In this document: in pieces, positions 46,415-60,100 of the stretch
Numbering within the stretch: the first letter of the stretch is position 1
Layout of the letters: each line of letters opens with the position of its first letter
Assembly: GCA_033964015.1 (NCBI GenBank)
Contig: CM066914.1
Span: 18,325,023 to 18,389,022, forward strand
From: Scolanthus callimorphus
Lineage: Eukaryota; Cnidaria; Anthozoa; Actiniaria; Edwardsiidae
Length of the DNA: 64,000 nt
Reading direction: 5' to 3'
Notes under the pieces: generated by a model
Told to the model about the DNA's origin: nothing
What the model saw: only the letters and a program-made list of their open reading frames with translations
Database searches by the model: none
Translations under genes and position numbers: made by a program

Positions 46415-48025
46415 GATGGGACTTGGATCTAGCTAACGCCCCTCAAAGGACTTTGAGAAAGTCTAGTCAAGACAATCCTGTGAATCCATTCTCTCTCATG
46501 GATAAAACGCCTTGTCGTCGGTGGCAAGTTGAAATGTCAGAGTCCACATACATAAACCTTTTAAATTGATACTTTAGACATTTCGGTTTGCAATCATCGG
46601 ATTTGATAACAGATTTGCCCAAAAATTCCTTTTTACAAATCAATCATATTCTTCTTGTATAACTATTGTACAACTGTTTGGTCTTTCAGTGCGAAAATAG
46701 TGCACAAACGTGACCAGAGACAGACTGTGTCCGATATAATTCAGAAAGATTATATCCTTTATACAGAATTTTGAAGAATTCAATTTGCCTTTATTCTTAT
46801 TAACAATCGTAACAAAGAGCATATTGTTAAAATATAATCGGGCACGATCATGCACTAACTCACGCCTTACTATTCAGATAGTGTTTTGTATCCGGGACAA
46901 AAGGGCCCATCCAAGCTCGAGATGAATTCCTCTCTCTTATGCAACACTCACGCTAGAACTTGAGGGTAGAAGTCAGGCACGCACTAAGAAAAACAAAGCT
47001 GCCTTTACTGAAAAACAACAGACGGTGTGTTTGTAGTTGTATAAGTTTGAGTTTACTTGAGTGAATGAAACACAGAAATCAAGAAAAAACATCATATGGA
47101 AAATTTTATCTGAATTATAAGGATTATTGAAATCATATTTTATACATGTTACTATAAAGATATCTATTTAACTGCTCTTTTCGTTTGGAAGTATTGTCTT
47201 CCTTCTGCAAAGCAGTGAAACAAATCGAATGAACGAAAGAATCGCGTGCCCATCTCGATTTACGTATCCCTAAGTGCAATCCATAAATAAAACCAAGAGC
47301 CATACATTGATATACAAATAAGGAGACATAGCTTTATTCAATAATTTCTATCAGTTGGTTAAGGACCGGTCAATATCACGTTCAACGTTATATAAACTAC
47401 TGGTCTATTTCCATAGAAACATAGACATCGAAAAAAGCTTCACACTTTTACGATAATAATAAGTGTTTCGAGCACGTCCCATCATCAATCAGTAAATTAG
47501 TAATTCCCATTTTCTCATCAGTTCAACTCAAAAAAATAATATAAATAAATAAATAAATAAATAAAGCTATCAAGTGATACTATCAAATATCCATTTGAGT
47601 ACCAAGATTCGTCTCGCTTTAATCTAAACAACTTATACTTCCTAGAGGTATTGCGTGTGTTATTGTGCTGACTGTAAAACACTATTGTATTTTCGCCCGG
47701 GGCGGAACACGTACTCAGCAAAGCCTTGGTAAAACTTAGGTGACTCGCTGGTTTGAATAATTCGATAAGTCACATAACAAACTGGAGAGATTAGGAGAAA
47801 ACATAAAATATATTTTGGATAAACACGTAATGACATTTGCTGTTGAATCTTTTGCCCCATTATTTCTAAGAGGGGCTTTATAAAATTGACAATATTTTAG
47901 CCCGAAGCAGTTACGTCACTGCTTTTGAGAATGTGTTTGAGAATTAAGCACGCTATGCTAGCATGTAGAATAAACGAAGCTTAACACTGCAAGTGATAAG
48001 GATTAAGACAGAACAAGAAAAACTA
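46415..48025. other. Intergenic, no gene supported
   Basis: Contains an (AAAT)n microsatellite at about 47540-47565; otherwise nothing supported. Confidence 0.5.
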
Positions 48026-48028
48026 CAT

Positions 48029-48164
48029 ATGTTAGCACTGGTTCAAAACACGCCACCTTTCAATGAAAATGGTCGAAATGCCATGATGGCTTGGACCGAG
48101 ATTGATGTGTATAGGTGGTTAAAGCAGAGACATGTAGCGCTCTATGTCAGACAGAGGTTCTATG
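48029..48164 (+). CDS. SAM scaffold exon 1
   Basis: Encodes MLALVQNTPPFNENGRN and the SAM start (WTEIDVYRWLKQRHVALYV). Donor G|GTGAGT, phase 1. The frame reads back past the ATG for 19 codons to a TAG with no other ATG; a 5' non-coding or coding exon upstream cannot be excluded. Confidence 0.75.
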
Positions 48165-51100
48165 GTGAGTGTTTATCGATAAACATGTCATACATCCGTT
48201 AAACCGAGAAGCTAACATATTCGTTCATATCTGCTCAGGGGATAAACTATGATATGATAACTATGATAACTTTAGGACTGAAACCAGAGCATTATCTGTT
48301 AGTTCTGTTACATTTTTTTTTTCAGGAATCCATAGTAGAATTAGACTTATTATATCTATACAGATCTATCATATTTAAAAAAGTCATGCAATCAAAGTTT
48401 TATTGAATCTTGATTGAGCTGCGGTTTTTTATAAATAATTTTGCGTCGCCTCTACAGTACAATTTAAGTTATTTATTGATATTACTATTATTATTTTTCT
48501 TTAACATCCTGTATAGTCTATTGACTCGAGGATAAATAAATATGAATTTTTTTTCGCAAAAAATGGCATTTTAGTGTTTAACAGACCAGGTAGTTCGAAG
48601 AGTAGCATCCTTGATTTCCTGGTTTCTTTGAAATCTTATTTGACCACAATTTCGGACTACAACCTTTTCCTTTATAAAGAAATATAATGGATAGGCTAAA
48701 AAAGGTGATCTCGAGAGATAGTTATTCGATTGGCTCGAAAAATTGCAAAAAATTTTGATTTTCTTCTTTTCAGATAACCACGTGGATGGGAAAAAACTTT
48801 GTGATATCAATGGACAATATCTAGGTGAGTCGAGAGTCGCATTAGAATATATAGAGAGTAAAGTATGGGCGCGCGGAGATATGGAATTCATCTTCGAGTG
48901 TTCAAATGTTGATATCTCACGAGTGTGCGCAAATTATGCTATTTCTCAATGGCCGAGATTACTAAATTTCTCTCGATATTTCTCAGTGGCCAAAATCATA
49001 TTTATAAAATAAATATTCTTAGTTATGTTGTTGGGTTTGGTTACAGCAGTTGATAACGTCTCTTGATAGCCTTCGAATGTTGCATGACAGATCCACACTC
49101 GGCTAATAAAAGTTGTTTTTTGATATTCCAAGATCGCATTGAGAAACATGACATAAAGCACGATATTTGAAGACATATTTTGTAGCTCATGTGCAAAGGC
49201 ACAGCGCTCCGGCCAGAGTTAAGAGGGCACCGTTGAAATTGTCATCACTAAGGCATGACAATTCTAAGGAATTGAAAGCAGTTTCCTTGAAAGGGCACTC
49301 CTTGAGAACAGTGAAAAAAACACGTAAAAATTCTGGTAAGAACCTAGATTTGAACTTGAACAGGTTCTTATTTGAAACACAATGAAGCTTAGGATTGGTA
49401 TGGACATAATCTTATCCTAACAGCTTCTAAAAATTCAGGTTCTTATACGCGGGTTTCGTTATTTTATAGCAAACGATTTTGCTCAGGAAATTAAACGATT
49501 TTCGGCTACGCGATCGAGTTGGGATTTGATTATTTAGCGAAACCAGAAAGGGATTCCGACACACCCACCACCCCACCTGCGGCCAAGCGAATTCTTGAAC
49601 TTGAACGAGAGAACCTTGGCATTCCTATGGCAGACCTGCTTCTGGCTTACGTATGCACTAAAAGGCAAGCTACTTTGATTAAAAAAGCACGAAATAAGTT
49701 AGCTTTCCATATTAAAATGGCAAGGCTAAAAAAGATGGATCCTTAGACTGCAAAGGAACATTCCAGATAACCAATATGTGTCGGCATAGGTGTGCTAGTT
49801 CCCTTTGGCTTTATATTGCAATGGTCTTTCACCTGTAACAATTATACCTCAAGGCCGAATGTGCTAATGAATAGACCATGAGGCCGAAGGCAGAATGGTC
49901 TATTGATATCATAGCACATGAGGACGAGAGGTCTAATTGTTTTAGTATAAACCAACTAGTTGGTCGGTTTTGGCAATGAATGCCATTATTTTATGTTGAA
50001 AAAATCAAGTTTTCTTGCAAAGAAAGTCGGTGGTTTTGCCAGGCACGATCTATCACTAATAGGCCATTAGTAGCTCAGCCAATCAGAATGCAGGATTTGT
50101 AATACAGACCATTAGTTGGTTTATACTAAAATAACATATGCGCACAGTGCAAGCGGACAAGTTAAGACAAGTGCAGCTTTATACATAAAACAATAAGGTT
50201 TACAGATTAAACGTCGAAATGAAGTGAAGCTTTCCCCCAACAGGAGGGCTGGCCGGCGTTAGTGATTCAAAAAGGGTACGAGAGGGAAATCGGCGCGGCA
50301 AGAACGCACGCCAAGTGGCATCTGCCTACACCAAACATTTCTGACCATGAGTTTACTGTGCGACTACGTCAACCGGGCCATCCCGTAAAAAGTTGTCATT
50401 TAGAGATTCAAACCATTTTAAGCAAATTTAATACCTGCAATACATCTGACGATGAGTAATTAAGTGTTTTGAAGTTATTTCTGCCCATAATTTCCACAAT
50501 TTTTAGAGAAAAGTGAATATTTCGATGTCTGAAATCTCAAGAAAGTCGAGATCCTTTGTTCTGTACTCGCTTTCTGATTGGCTAACTTCTTACAAAATGG
50601 CCCGGTTGACGTAGTCGCACAGTAAAGAGAAGGAGTAAAAAAGATTGCTTATATCTTGCCTACGCTAAGCTCGGGTTCTAACTACACCAACTAACGCCAT
50701 ATAAAGATAACAGTCCTCTGTGACCTACACACAAATAACAGTATGGACAGTTTGCATACGATCCAGACAAGTTGGAATGAGCTGACTCGTTAGGCGTCAG
50801 GGGATGGAATAAATCTCATGTTTCAGATCTCCAGTAAAAGAGACAACATCGAGATAGCTATTGGTTAATGCGAATATTTCACCGACTTTTGATAGTGAGG
50901 GCAGTGAAAGTTCAAATCCGCATCTTAAAATTACGATAACAATAAAGTGTCATGATTGCAATCGCATACAGCTAATTGGAAGACTTCATGAAAAATCTTG
51001 AAAAAAATCCTTGCCATCGTTTTGAATGCACGTACTCCTAGTTTAGCCTCAGAATATAGAGAAAATCAATTAGAGAAGTGTCGTTCCAGGCATATTTAAA

Positions 51101-54100
51101 AGGCGAGACGCTTGACCTCAATCTCTCTGGAGTATTAAAAATACCCGAGGCACTATTTGTTTAAGGAACAATCCCACTCCATGCTGCCAGCAAATTGCAT
51201 CCGGACGTGTCCAGAACATAACTGATTAGCTCATTAAAATGGGGTGTTAGTACGGCTCTCCACGGCGAATGATGCAGTGTTTAAGGCATTTTGTAATGAG
51301 TTTAATTTTGCTGGACAACGCCATTATAAGAGGTTTATCTTCAGATCAAATAGTGGCGTGCACTTACTTAATTGAGGGCGCCCTATCGAGCGCCACATGT
51401 GGTACGAACGAAGAGAGCGGAAACTTTACTTGTCACGCACGCGATAAAGACGGCTAAGACACAATTAGAGAATACGCTAGTGCTCAGCATAACTACAATA
51501 TACCTTGGTACTTTTTAATGAGGCAGGTTTTCACAATGCTTTCTTAAAATATTACGCCTTATCACTTCCGACTTGGTGTGAACGACAGTAAATGCTGTAC
51601 ATTGTTCGCGCGCTATTATATTTATACGTTTTTGGCGCGCAGAACGTCTTTCTGGCTCCATTGCAATTGAACCATTTGAATCATTAACAATATGAAAAGT
51701 ATTAACAATGTGATGACGGTTCCTGTGTTTTAACCTTGTTCTCCATGGTAACCGCACTTTGGGCTGAAAAGGAAGAGAAAAGGAAATGAAATGCGAAACT
51801 TTCTCGTCTTTAGACACAGATACGATCTTCAAGGTCTGTATATATATCGTCACGAGTACAGACGAAAGCACGCAAAATATCTCTGAGGGTGAAAGCTGCC
51901 ATTTCACGTCAACGAGTTGAAACCAATTTGCTGACATATGACCAAAGTACTTAAGAACATAGCTAGAGTTTCAAATGGCATGCTTTTCCTACGCGCCGAG
52001 TAGATTTCACCTGCAGTGTCGGGGAAAAACTAGAGCTTAGCGGATTGAAAATCCTGGTTAACTGTGCGTTTTGCATGGGGCATTTTGCTTCTCTCTGTTG
52101 GCATGGATCACCAGACGTTTTATAAGTGAAGCATGATGAAACAGTATTACAGAAACGAATCCTTTTGAGTCAGACTCGACTCGGAGGAATTGCGACTCGC
52201 AAGCGGCGGAACATTTCGGTTTAGTGCAGATGTGTTTAGAAACCGCAATTGTCTGAGGGCTATCTCCTGGCTATTAGGGGACAGATAAGTTTTATTCAGG
52301 CGCTCAGAAAGGCTATCTCGTGAAAACTGATCAACATACTGCGCTACAAGATGAGCGTTTTCTTCGCAAATCGAAACCTTAATGGAGGTAAGCGAAAATG
52401 AACAAGACTTCTAAATAGACCTCGGTACGATACTATTGTGCGATTTTTATTTGACTTTTTTGGTAGTATACCTCATTGTTTGAGCGATATAACATATCTG
52501 ATTAAATTTTTATTCCGTTGTCTAGACAATGCATATTTCACTTAATTTTTCTCGGCTCCGCCAACATGATAAGTACTATTCATGAACTTGAGAAATTCCG
52601 TTTTACTCTCGGTTAGTAAAACACCGACAAAAAATGTGTCGATGCACTCCTTTGGTTCAGAAACATGTTTGCTGACTCAACATTTGTGTTGTTAGAGCTC
52701 CCACTCGCTGTTTTCAATTTCTTTATTATATTTACCCAAAATCAAGAGAATCTGCTGTCTAAAGTATGCCACTTATTGACGGATGCAAGCGATCAACGGG
52801 TTTGATTGCTTCACTCCCGGGTTGCCGCTGAGGAAAGTTACAAAAACAGGGATCACAGTTTACTTTGGCGTCGCATTGAAGGAATACTGAAAAGCCTGAA
52901 GATTTTGAAATATACAGGCGACTACTTGTTGACTAGATTTGCCTCTAAATAAAAAGAGCAGAAACCTAAAAGCTTTAAGCTTAGACGTGGTGCAAAGCAC
53001 AGTTTAGACTTCGAGGCTACAGAGACGGGCATCTGTTAGTTTCGAAAAAGCAATATTGATGCAATTGTTTTTAACACACCTACAAGCCGGAAAGAGTACA
53101 AATGTGTAGAGTGGTTCATTTGTGCTATAATGGAAACAAAGAATAGTGCTTTTGAAATATTTTGCATACAGGATACTATTTGACCTACGTGGAAATTCAA
53201 TACTAAAAAGCTATTTTGGCGACGGGCTACTTAGAGTTCCTTTTAGGATAATGTGATTGCGAGGGGCGTTTTTTAACATGAATTTAATCTCAATCTAAAT
53301 TCTTGTCAACATTTGATTTTGTTAGCAATCGCTATGTTATTGCTATAACGAAGAGAAGTAGGTTTTAAAGAAAATTTAGAACAATACATATGTCGCGCAA
53401 ACCTACAGTGGAATGCTGAGATCGAATTATGATTGCTTTAACAGCAGTTTAAGAGTAACGAGCTCCCTAATGGCTTTATAATGCAAAATCCATGAACGTC
53501 ACCTTCAAACCAAGCACGTACGGGTTTTGAGTCAAGCTTATCCGTGAATTTCCACTTAAGATTTCGAGTAAAAGTTAGATTTCTGATAAGGAAAGGTTAC
53601 ACTACTGGAGGCGTCGACGTGGCTAAAATTGAAAACAAGATCTCATTTTGTCAGTTGTATCAGTTACTACCAAGTGCATTGTGTGTATGCATGATTTGTA
53701 CGTGCCCCGTGACTTGAGAACAGACGTAGATGGATATGAATTGTCATAACGCGGCCGGCTTTTCAAATTAAACTCATCGTCTCAGATAAGTTGGGGTAGG
53801 TACTGGAGCGCTTGCAAGGTACACCCTCCAAGCAAGCGCTACCCGGGAAACCATGGCAACCGGGCCACAGCTCCCCGCCCACACAGGAATACCCGTCACA
53901 CTGAGAAGTGACTCAGTGGAATTATACTTACCTAGACCCACTCTAGCGGCGGGTGGGAGGGAAAACAACTTTCTGGAGGCAAGCACGAGTTTCTAGCTGA
54001 ACTGGAAGTGCAACCAGGCCAAAGGCACCCGAAGTGATGGGGGGTCCCAACGCGCCCAGCAGGGGCAGATTCCCAGGAGCGCACGCTCGACTTGGTTTAA

Positions 54101-57100
54101 CTCCGATAAAATTATTCTCATTTTATCTGCATTTAAATTTCCATAAATAGACACCCTAGTTACTGCCTTCATGACATGCTTCCATGCAAATGTCTAATGG
54201 CTGATTAGAAAGACATTCTGGATTTGCTTTATCTCCTTTATTTTATCTTTTTATTTTTAATGAAACCTTTTTTTTAAATAAATTGTTATTTGTCGAAAAA
54301 TTAAGGTGGTTAAGTACTCCATTCACACCGGCGCTTAAACCAGTTTAAAATCCTTATCTCACAAGAGGAGACTTTTCCATTGCATTGGCAATGGAAAATC
54401 TAAAAAATCTGTACTGTACACGCTACACAGTGATCATTTAGCTAATAAGTTTATGTTTGTCCTAGTAAGAAAGTTCGCATGTTGTGAGGAAAAGGAAAAC
54501 CTGGTTTAACTAAACTTGGTTTTGTTGTTAATGGGGAAAAATGGTCCAATTGAAAGGCGAGATAAGGCCTTCGAAGAAAGCCTGCAGTATTTATAGTCTT
54601 GCCCAACCCAAGTCAACGAGTCAAATCATGATCATGTTAGCATTTTATATCTAAAAGTTGTTTTCGGTTTCAGATCACATTGGAGTTATCAATCCTGCTA
54701 CAAGAGAGAAGCTCCTAGCTGCCATTTACGAGCTCAAGTTGTTTGGCCCAACCTTGAACGAAAACGCGTGTCCCCGGATGTGCCCCCAGTCATCTCGCCT
54801 TAGCTCGCCAAGAAATAAAACAGGGAGACCGGCTAGCAAATCTGGCAAGCGATGGCGGAAGCCTGGATACGATGGAACAGGTAAAAGACTTCGTAACGTC
54901 AGGGCCCGACATTGTGATCATATGGTCGCCAATGGCGACTAAATTTGGGGGCTTGGCGACCATAAGTTCGGCTGAAATCAATGTTTATGTGGCGACTAAA
55001 TATTGCTTTTTGGCGAATAAATTTTTTTGAATTGGTCGCCACTGGCACCTAGCGAAAAAAGGTTAATGTTGGGCCCTGAACGTAGAATATGAAGGAGGAG
55101 GACTTAGGGGAGCAGATTTGCATAAATTTGGGTTTGGAGCGGTCAATCATGTCAAAATCGTTAGTCCACGAGAACTTCGAAATCACTGTCTTTCTTCGCA
55201 GTCCCAAAATCCCACGATCAAGATTGCTATGATATTGATAAGTTGAAGGACTTTCCTCATTAATCAAGAGAGCGTCGATCAACAAAATGTCAAACTACTT
55301 CTGTAGCACGTTTTAATTCAAACTGCCGAAGATGTTTGCTCACTGTTCCGTTGCTAATTTGATTTTATTTCGTGGCATCGTGTCGCGACGAATACAACGG
55401 ATTAGGGTTGCAAGGAAATTATATGTCGCGAGGCACATGCAGATAATCTGCACGGTTATCAACGTGCAGCAATATACTCTGCACAGTTACCATAATAGAA
55501 ATGCTGATGAGATGTTCTAGAAGAAGTGATCGAGAACGTCTTCGAGAACAAACAATCAGGTATTATCGATGTTGATTTCTCGTTTCCAGTCGATTGAATC
55601 TTATTAGATCAGGCAAACCATAAGTCACACCTAAATAGTAAAGCAAATATTAGAACAGCAATCACTAAAAATATTTAACGAAAGATGAAAAAGTACTGGT
55701 ACTAGTTTCTTTACAACAGCAGAGTTCTTCAATAATCGTGCGAAATAGGGCATTTGCAAGTGACGATTGCTCCATTAAAATTTGTAAAGAACAATAAGTT
55801 ATACACCCTTATACGACAACTAGAAAGCAATTTCGCTATGAGCGTAATAAACTAACAATACAAAATATACCAGGCGATCCATCAGAGTTCTTGTTGAATA
55901 GAGGTCTGTCAATTGCGGACATTGCCGCCAAGCTGAAGAATATTGAACCTACTGAAAAAGCTGATAAATAGATGCAATGCTATCCAACAGGTGAAAATAT
56001 ATCATTTCCTTCTGAACAATTTAAATTTTCACGGTTGAAATTATTCTGTCGTTTCGCTTTTGTCATAGTAGTGCGGCATCTAGGAGCGATTGTCATCACA
56101 AGTGTTAGGAACCTGTGTTTCTCTGTCATCTTTTTCTCTAGAAACAGAGAGCCGAATACGTATCTCAACTGAAGGAAGACAAAACTATTTTCCATAGAAT
56201 GTGACGGAATGTCCACAATTTCGTCAACAATAATCAGCAAAATGCAAATTCATTATTTTCATGCAATAGCTTCTTTGCTTTTTGGGAAAAGGAGGTTAAC
56301 TGCGTGAGTGTGTGCCACGATTTTGTCCACGTTCGAATGTAAAAGTAAAGTATATTTCACTACTTGACTTCAGGTGACCCTCACAGGCACATCAGATCCA
56401 CGCACGGATGAGTGTGTGCCACGATTTTGTTCTCCTTCGAATGTTAAAGTAAAGTATATTTCACTACTCGACTTCAGGTGACCCTCACAGGCACATCAGA
56501 TCCACGCACGGATGCAGTGACCAGGCGGCCCGTTCATCAGGTCACTCCTCGAACGGCAGCACCTCACCAACGCACGGGAGTCTCAAGGACAAGATGAAAC
56601 GAAACAAAACTCCACCTGCTATTCAAGTTGAGGAGGAGGTGAGTCAGCTATTTAGGTTCTTCCAATGCTTCTATAGCTAGATATGATTAGCAGATTGAAA
56701 TGATTATAGTCGGTTTTATTGGCTCCAAACATCAACTCGACTACATTAAATTACCACAGAAGGGTCCCGGAATCTACGTTTAGGACGTTTAGGGCAATGA
56801 AAAGTCATGAAATCTTACGGCTACAGCCATTACGATTTTGCAGATAGAATTTTTTAGTTAGGAGTTAGGATTACTTTCTGTAAAAGTGTTCAGGAAATAA
56901 TTTCTTCGTGGAAAGTTTGGTTGTAAGAAAAGAGTATATTTCGTGTGATCACACGTGACTCTGGGGCTACCCTGCTAGCAGAGCTTTCTTTTTGTCAGTC
57001 TTTTAACATTAAACGAAGTTAGTCCGCGTGTCGTGCATTCGCGTAGTTGTTTTGGGGCCAGATAACAAAGAAAACAGAGCGCGACAGCCAAACTGTGAGG

Positions 57101-60100
57101 GCTAACAACAAAACGAGAGAGCAAGAATGTCAAGGAAAAGTCTCTGCTAGCAGGGTACTCTGGGGCGGAACTCGTAGAGAGGCGCGAAATTAAAAAGGTG
57201 AAAGTGCACAGATTACTTAACAAGATGGGACGAGGAAACAGCTAATTTAAGAAGTCAAAACAAAACAAGATAAAAATACCAACTTATTAATATTACCCAG
57301 TCGTAGGTGATTCTTTCGTTAATAAAGAACCTGTCTTGATCAATAAAATAGAGATCGGCTCGTTAGGCTTGTCATGCTATCGTCCAGCCATCTTTTCGCT
57401 TCACAGACCTGTCAGTTAACAGTATAGAGAATGTTCTTGAGAAGCTTGTCTTGGCCGCCATTTAATCAATCAGAAAAAGCCCAAGCATAAACAGAATCTA
57501 TTTCCATCAACTACTACTGCTAAAGTTTTAGTTTGTTTACGTTTTGGATATCCGCTTCTGCTGTAAGCTTCAGTTTCCAGATATGTTTTTGAGATCTACG
57601 TTCGTAACCACAGGGGAGCTTTATAACCAATATATCTATTGCACATATACTTTACGTCAATACAACGTAAAAACGTTTAACTTTGCAAAACCGGGAAAGG
57701 CGTCATTAAAACGACTGAAACGAGCTCTTATGTATGATTTTTATTGGTGAAAGCTTACAAAATAACAACCAGATGCTCTACGAACACACAATTACTTTAT
57801 ATCGACATTTAGAGAAGTCATTTGTTGATTGATGACTTTTGATAAACCAAAAACAAAATGTTAATTTTAATTAATAAACAGGCATATTTGCCGGTACAAT
57901 AAAAGCGCTATATTAATATCAGACACTGCTGTCTGGGCTGGCTTGCCGTAGTTTGCATATGAACTCTGTAGCGAAAAGGTTCCCTAGCTCCATTTTAAAC
58001 ACTGCACAACTTACCAGGGTGGCGGTAGCTACACAAACACCGTCAGACAAAAATCACTAGATTCCACCAACACGGAGACAGTATGATATTCAGATGTAGG
58101 TATTGTTCCTGACTTTGTTTAATAATTTTTCCACCCGAGAATCGTTTTGCAGACTTCTTTTCGTTGCATACTTTTGAGGTATGTTCATTGGCGCAAGGAA
58201 ACGTGACTTAGCAACATCTCACGATGATGTTTTCATTGTTTCTGTTGCAGGGTAGTGTGAAAGTGTATGTACAAGCTCTTAACCAAGACGCCGAATGCAA
58301 AACAGTTAACATCACAACCAAGACTACAAGGTCAGCTAAAGTTCCAACTTCCACGTTCGACGTTAAACATACTACATAACTTACTTTGAACTTACACTCT
58401 GATTAATCACACTCATGATTTAGTAAACTGAAGTATGAAATTGCAGTCCGCATCTTAGGGACCAGACATCTCACAACTGTAAACTGCATTTGAACATGTA
58501 CATGTTAAGTTTCGGTATATAGGTGCTTACATTTCATGTCATTCCATTTTCAAGTTTTCTCAGAGGGAATGTACTGAGACAGCATCATGTCCTTGGCTCT
58601 AAAACAAGGTCTCCTGCCTTTGAACTTGTATGAGCTAAGCAGTGTAACATTTTTCCAACTGTTTCTCCCGGTGCCGAGACGTGTTTTATACAATTCCACT
58701 TCACTTCTCAATCCCGCTGTGCAAGAAGCAACACAGTAATTTCGCACGCCATTGTCCCGAAACAACCATGCAATGCCTTCACGTCCGATGTCCTTGTTGG
58801 AATTCTTTTAAATAATCGTCCTCTTTGCTTTCAGCCAGCAACTGATCTCCAAAGTTATTGATGATAGTGACACCTTCACTAAGGATCCAAATGTCTACTA
58901 CATCGCGATGGAAACAGGAATAAAACGAAAAGGTATGTATGAAGAATTGATGCCCGATCTTAACCTGGACGCAAATCCATCACTGACTCCTGCCAATTAT
59001 TTGCTGTTTGTAGATTCTGGTCTTCCGATTTTTAAAATGATCGTCTTAGAAAATGACGCTCACCCGCTGGAATTACAAGGATGTCAGCCACAAGGAGAGG
59101 CGAAGTAAGCTGCTAATTGTTATGCAGAATTTGTTATGAAGTGTGCGTGCTATGACAGCACAATTCTATGTGTGATTTTTCGCAAATGCATAGCAACACA
59201 GTTGTAGATTCTGGTCTTCTTATTTCTAAAATGATCGTCTAAGAAAGTAGAGGCGAAGTAAGCTATATTTCTTATGCAGAATTTGCAATGAAGTGCGCGT
59301 CAAGAGAGCGCAATTCTATGTGAGTTTTGCGCAAATGACATAAATAGCAACCGTTATAAAGCTAATAGTAAATATATGTGCGAATCATATCAAAGCCGTA
59401 AAGGACGGTTTCTGTTAGAACTGCTCTCAAAGAACATCCTCAGCTATTTCATTCGGGTATTTCTGATGATTGTTGGCAATCTATTGTTTTCAGATTTCAT
59501 TTGAAGATGAAAAGCGGTGGACTGGTGCGTGTTCGCGTCAACGTGCTTTGTCCAGGGGTAAGAGAGCTACTAACAACTCCACCGTGCGCTCAGTCACTCG
59601 GTTTTACTAGAACACATTTCGTATGACTGTGAAAGGTGCCGCGACATGGCGCGGTCGCGGGATGGAACCTGGCCTGCTGTAGATACGGAAAGAAACCGCG
59701 TAGTCGCGGCACGGTCGCGGTCGCGGCGCGGCACAACTTTGTCGCGGCACATTTCACAGTCATACGAAATCTGCTCTAAACCTTTACTGTACTATTCCTT
59801 ACCTAGGCAGCGCACAAGACAGTGTACATCGCTCGTAACACCACCACAAGACAACTTGTCAAGCTCATTCTTAGGAGCTGTAACAGTGAGGAATCACCAG
59901 ACAACTTCCTCATCAGAGAAAGCTCCGCAAATTTTGAAGGTTGGTTGATCTATCCACCGTGATTCAGTCGATCTTTTAATGCCCAAATGGTGGGGAGAGG
60001 TTTCGGTAGAGGCCAGACGCCGTCCGCATTGGCTTCACACGTATGCTTGTTTCTTATATCAAAGCTTTTTCAAATGTTACGGAAAATCCTGATGGCAGAG

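Noticed and set aside
50900..50925. 'agttcaaatccgc' as a tRNA T-loop
   Set aside because: No acceptor stem, D-arm or anticodon arm could be built around it.
53924..53933. ATACTTACCT as a U1 snRNA gene start
   Set aside because: Downstream sequence lacks the conserved U1 stem I wording and an Sm site of the RAUUUNUGG type, so U1 is not supported.
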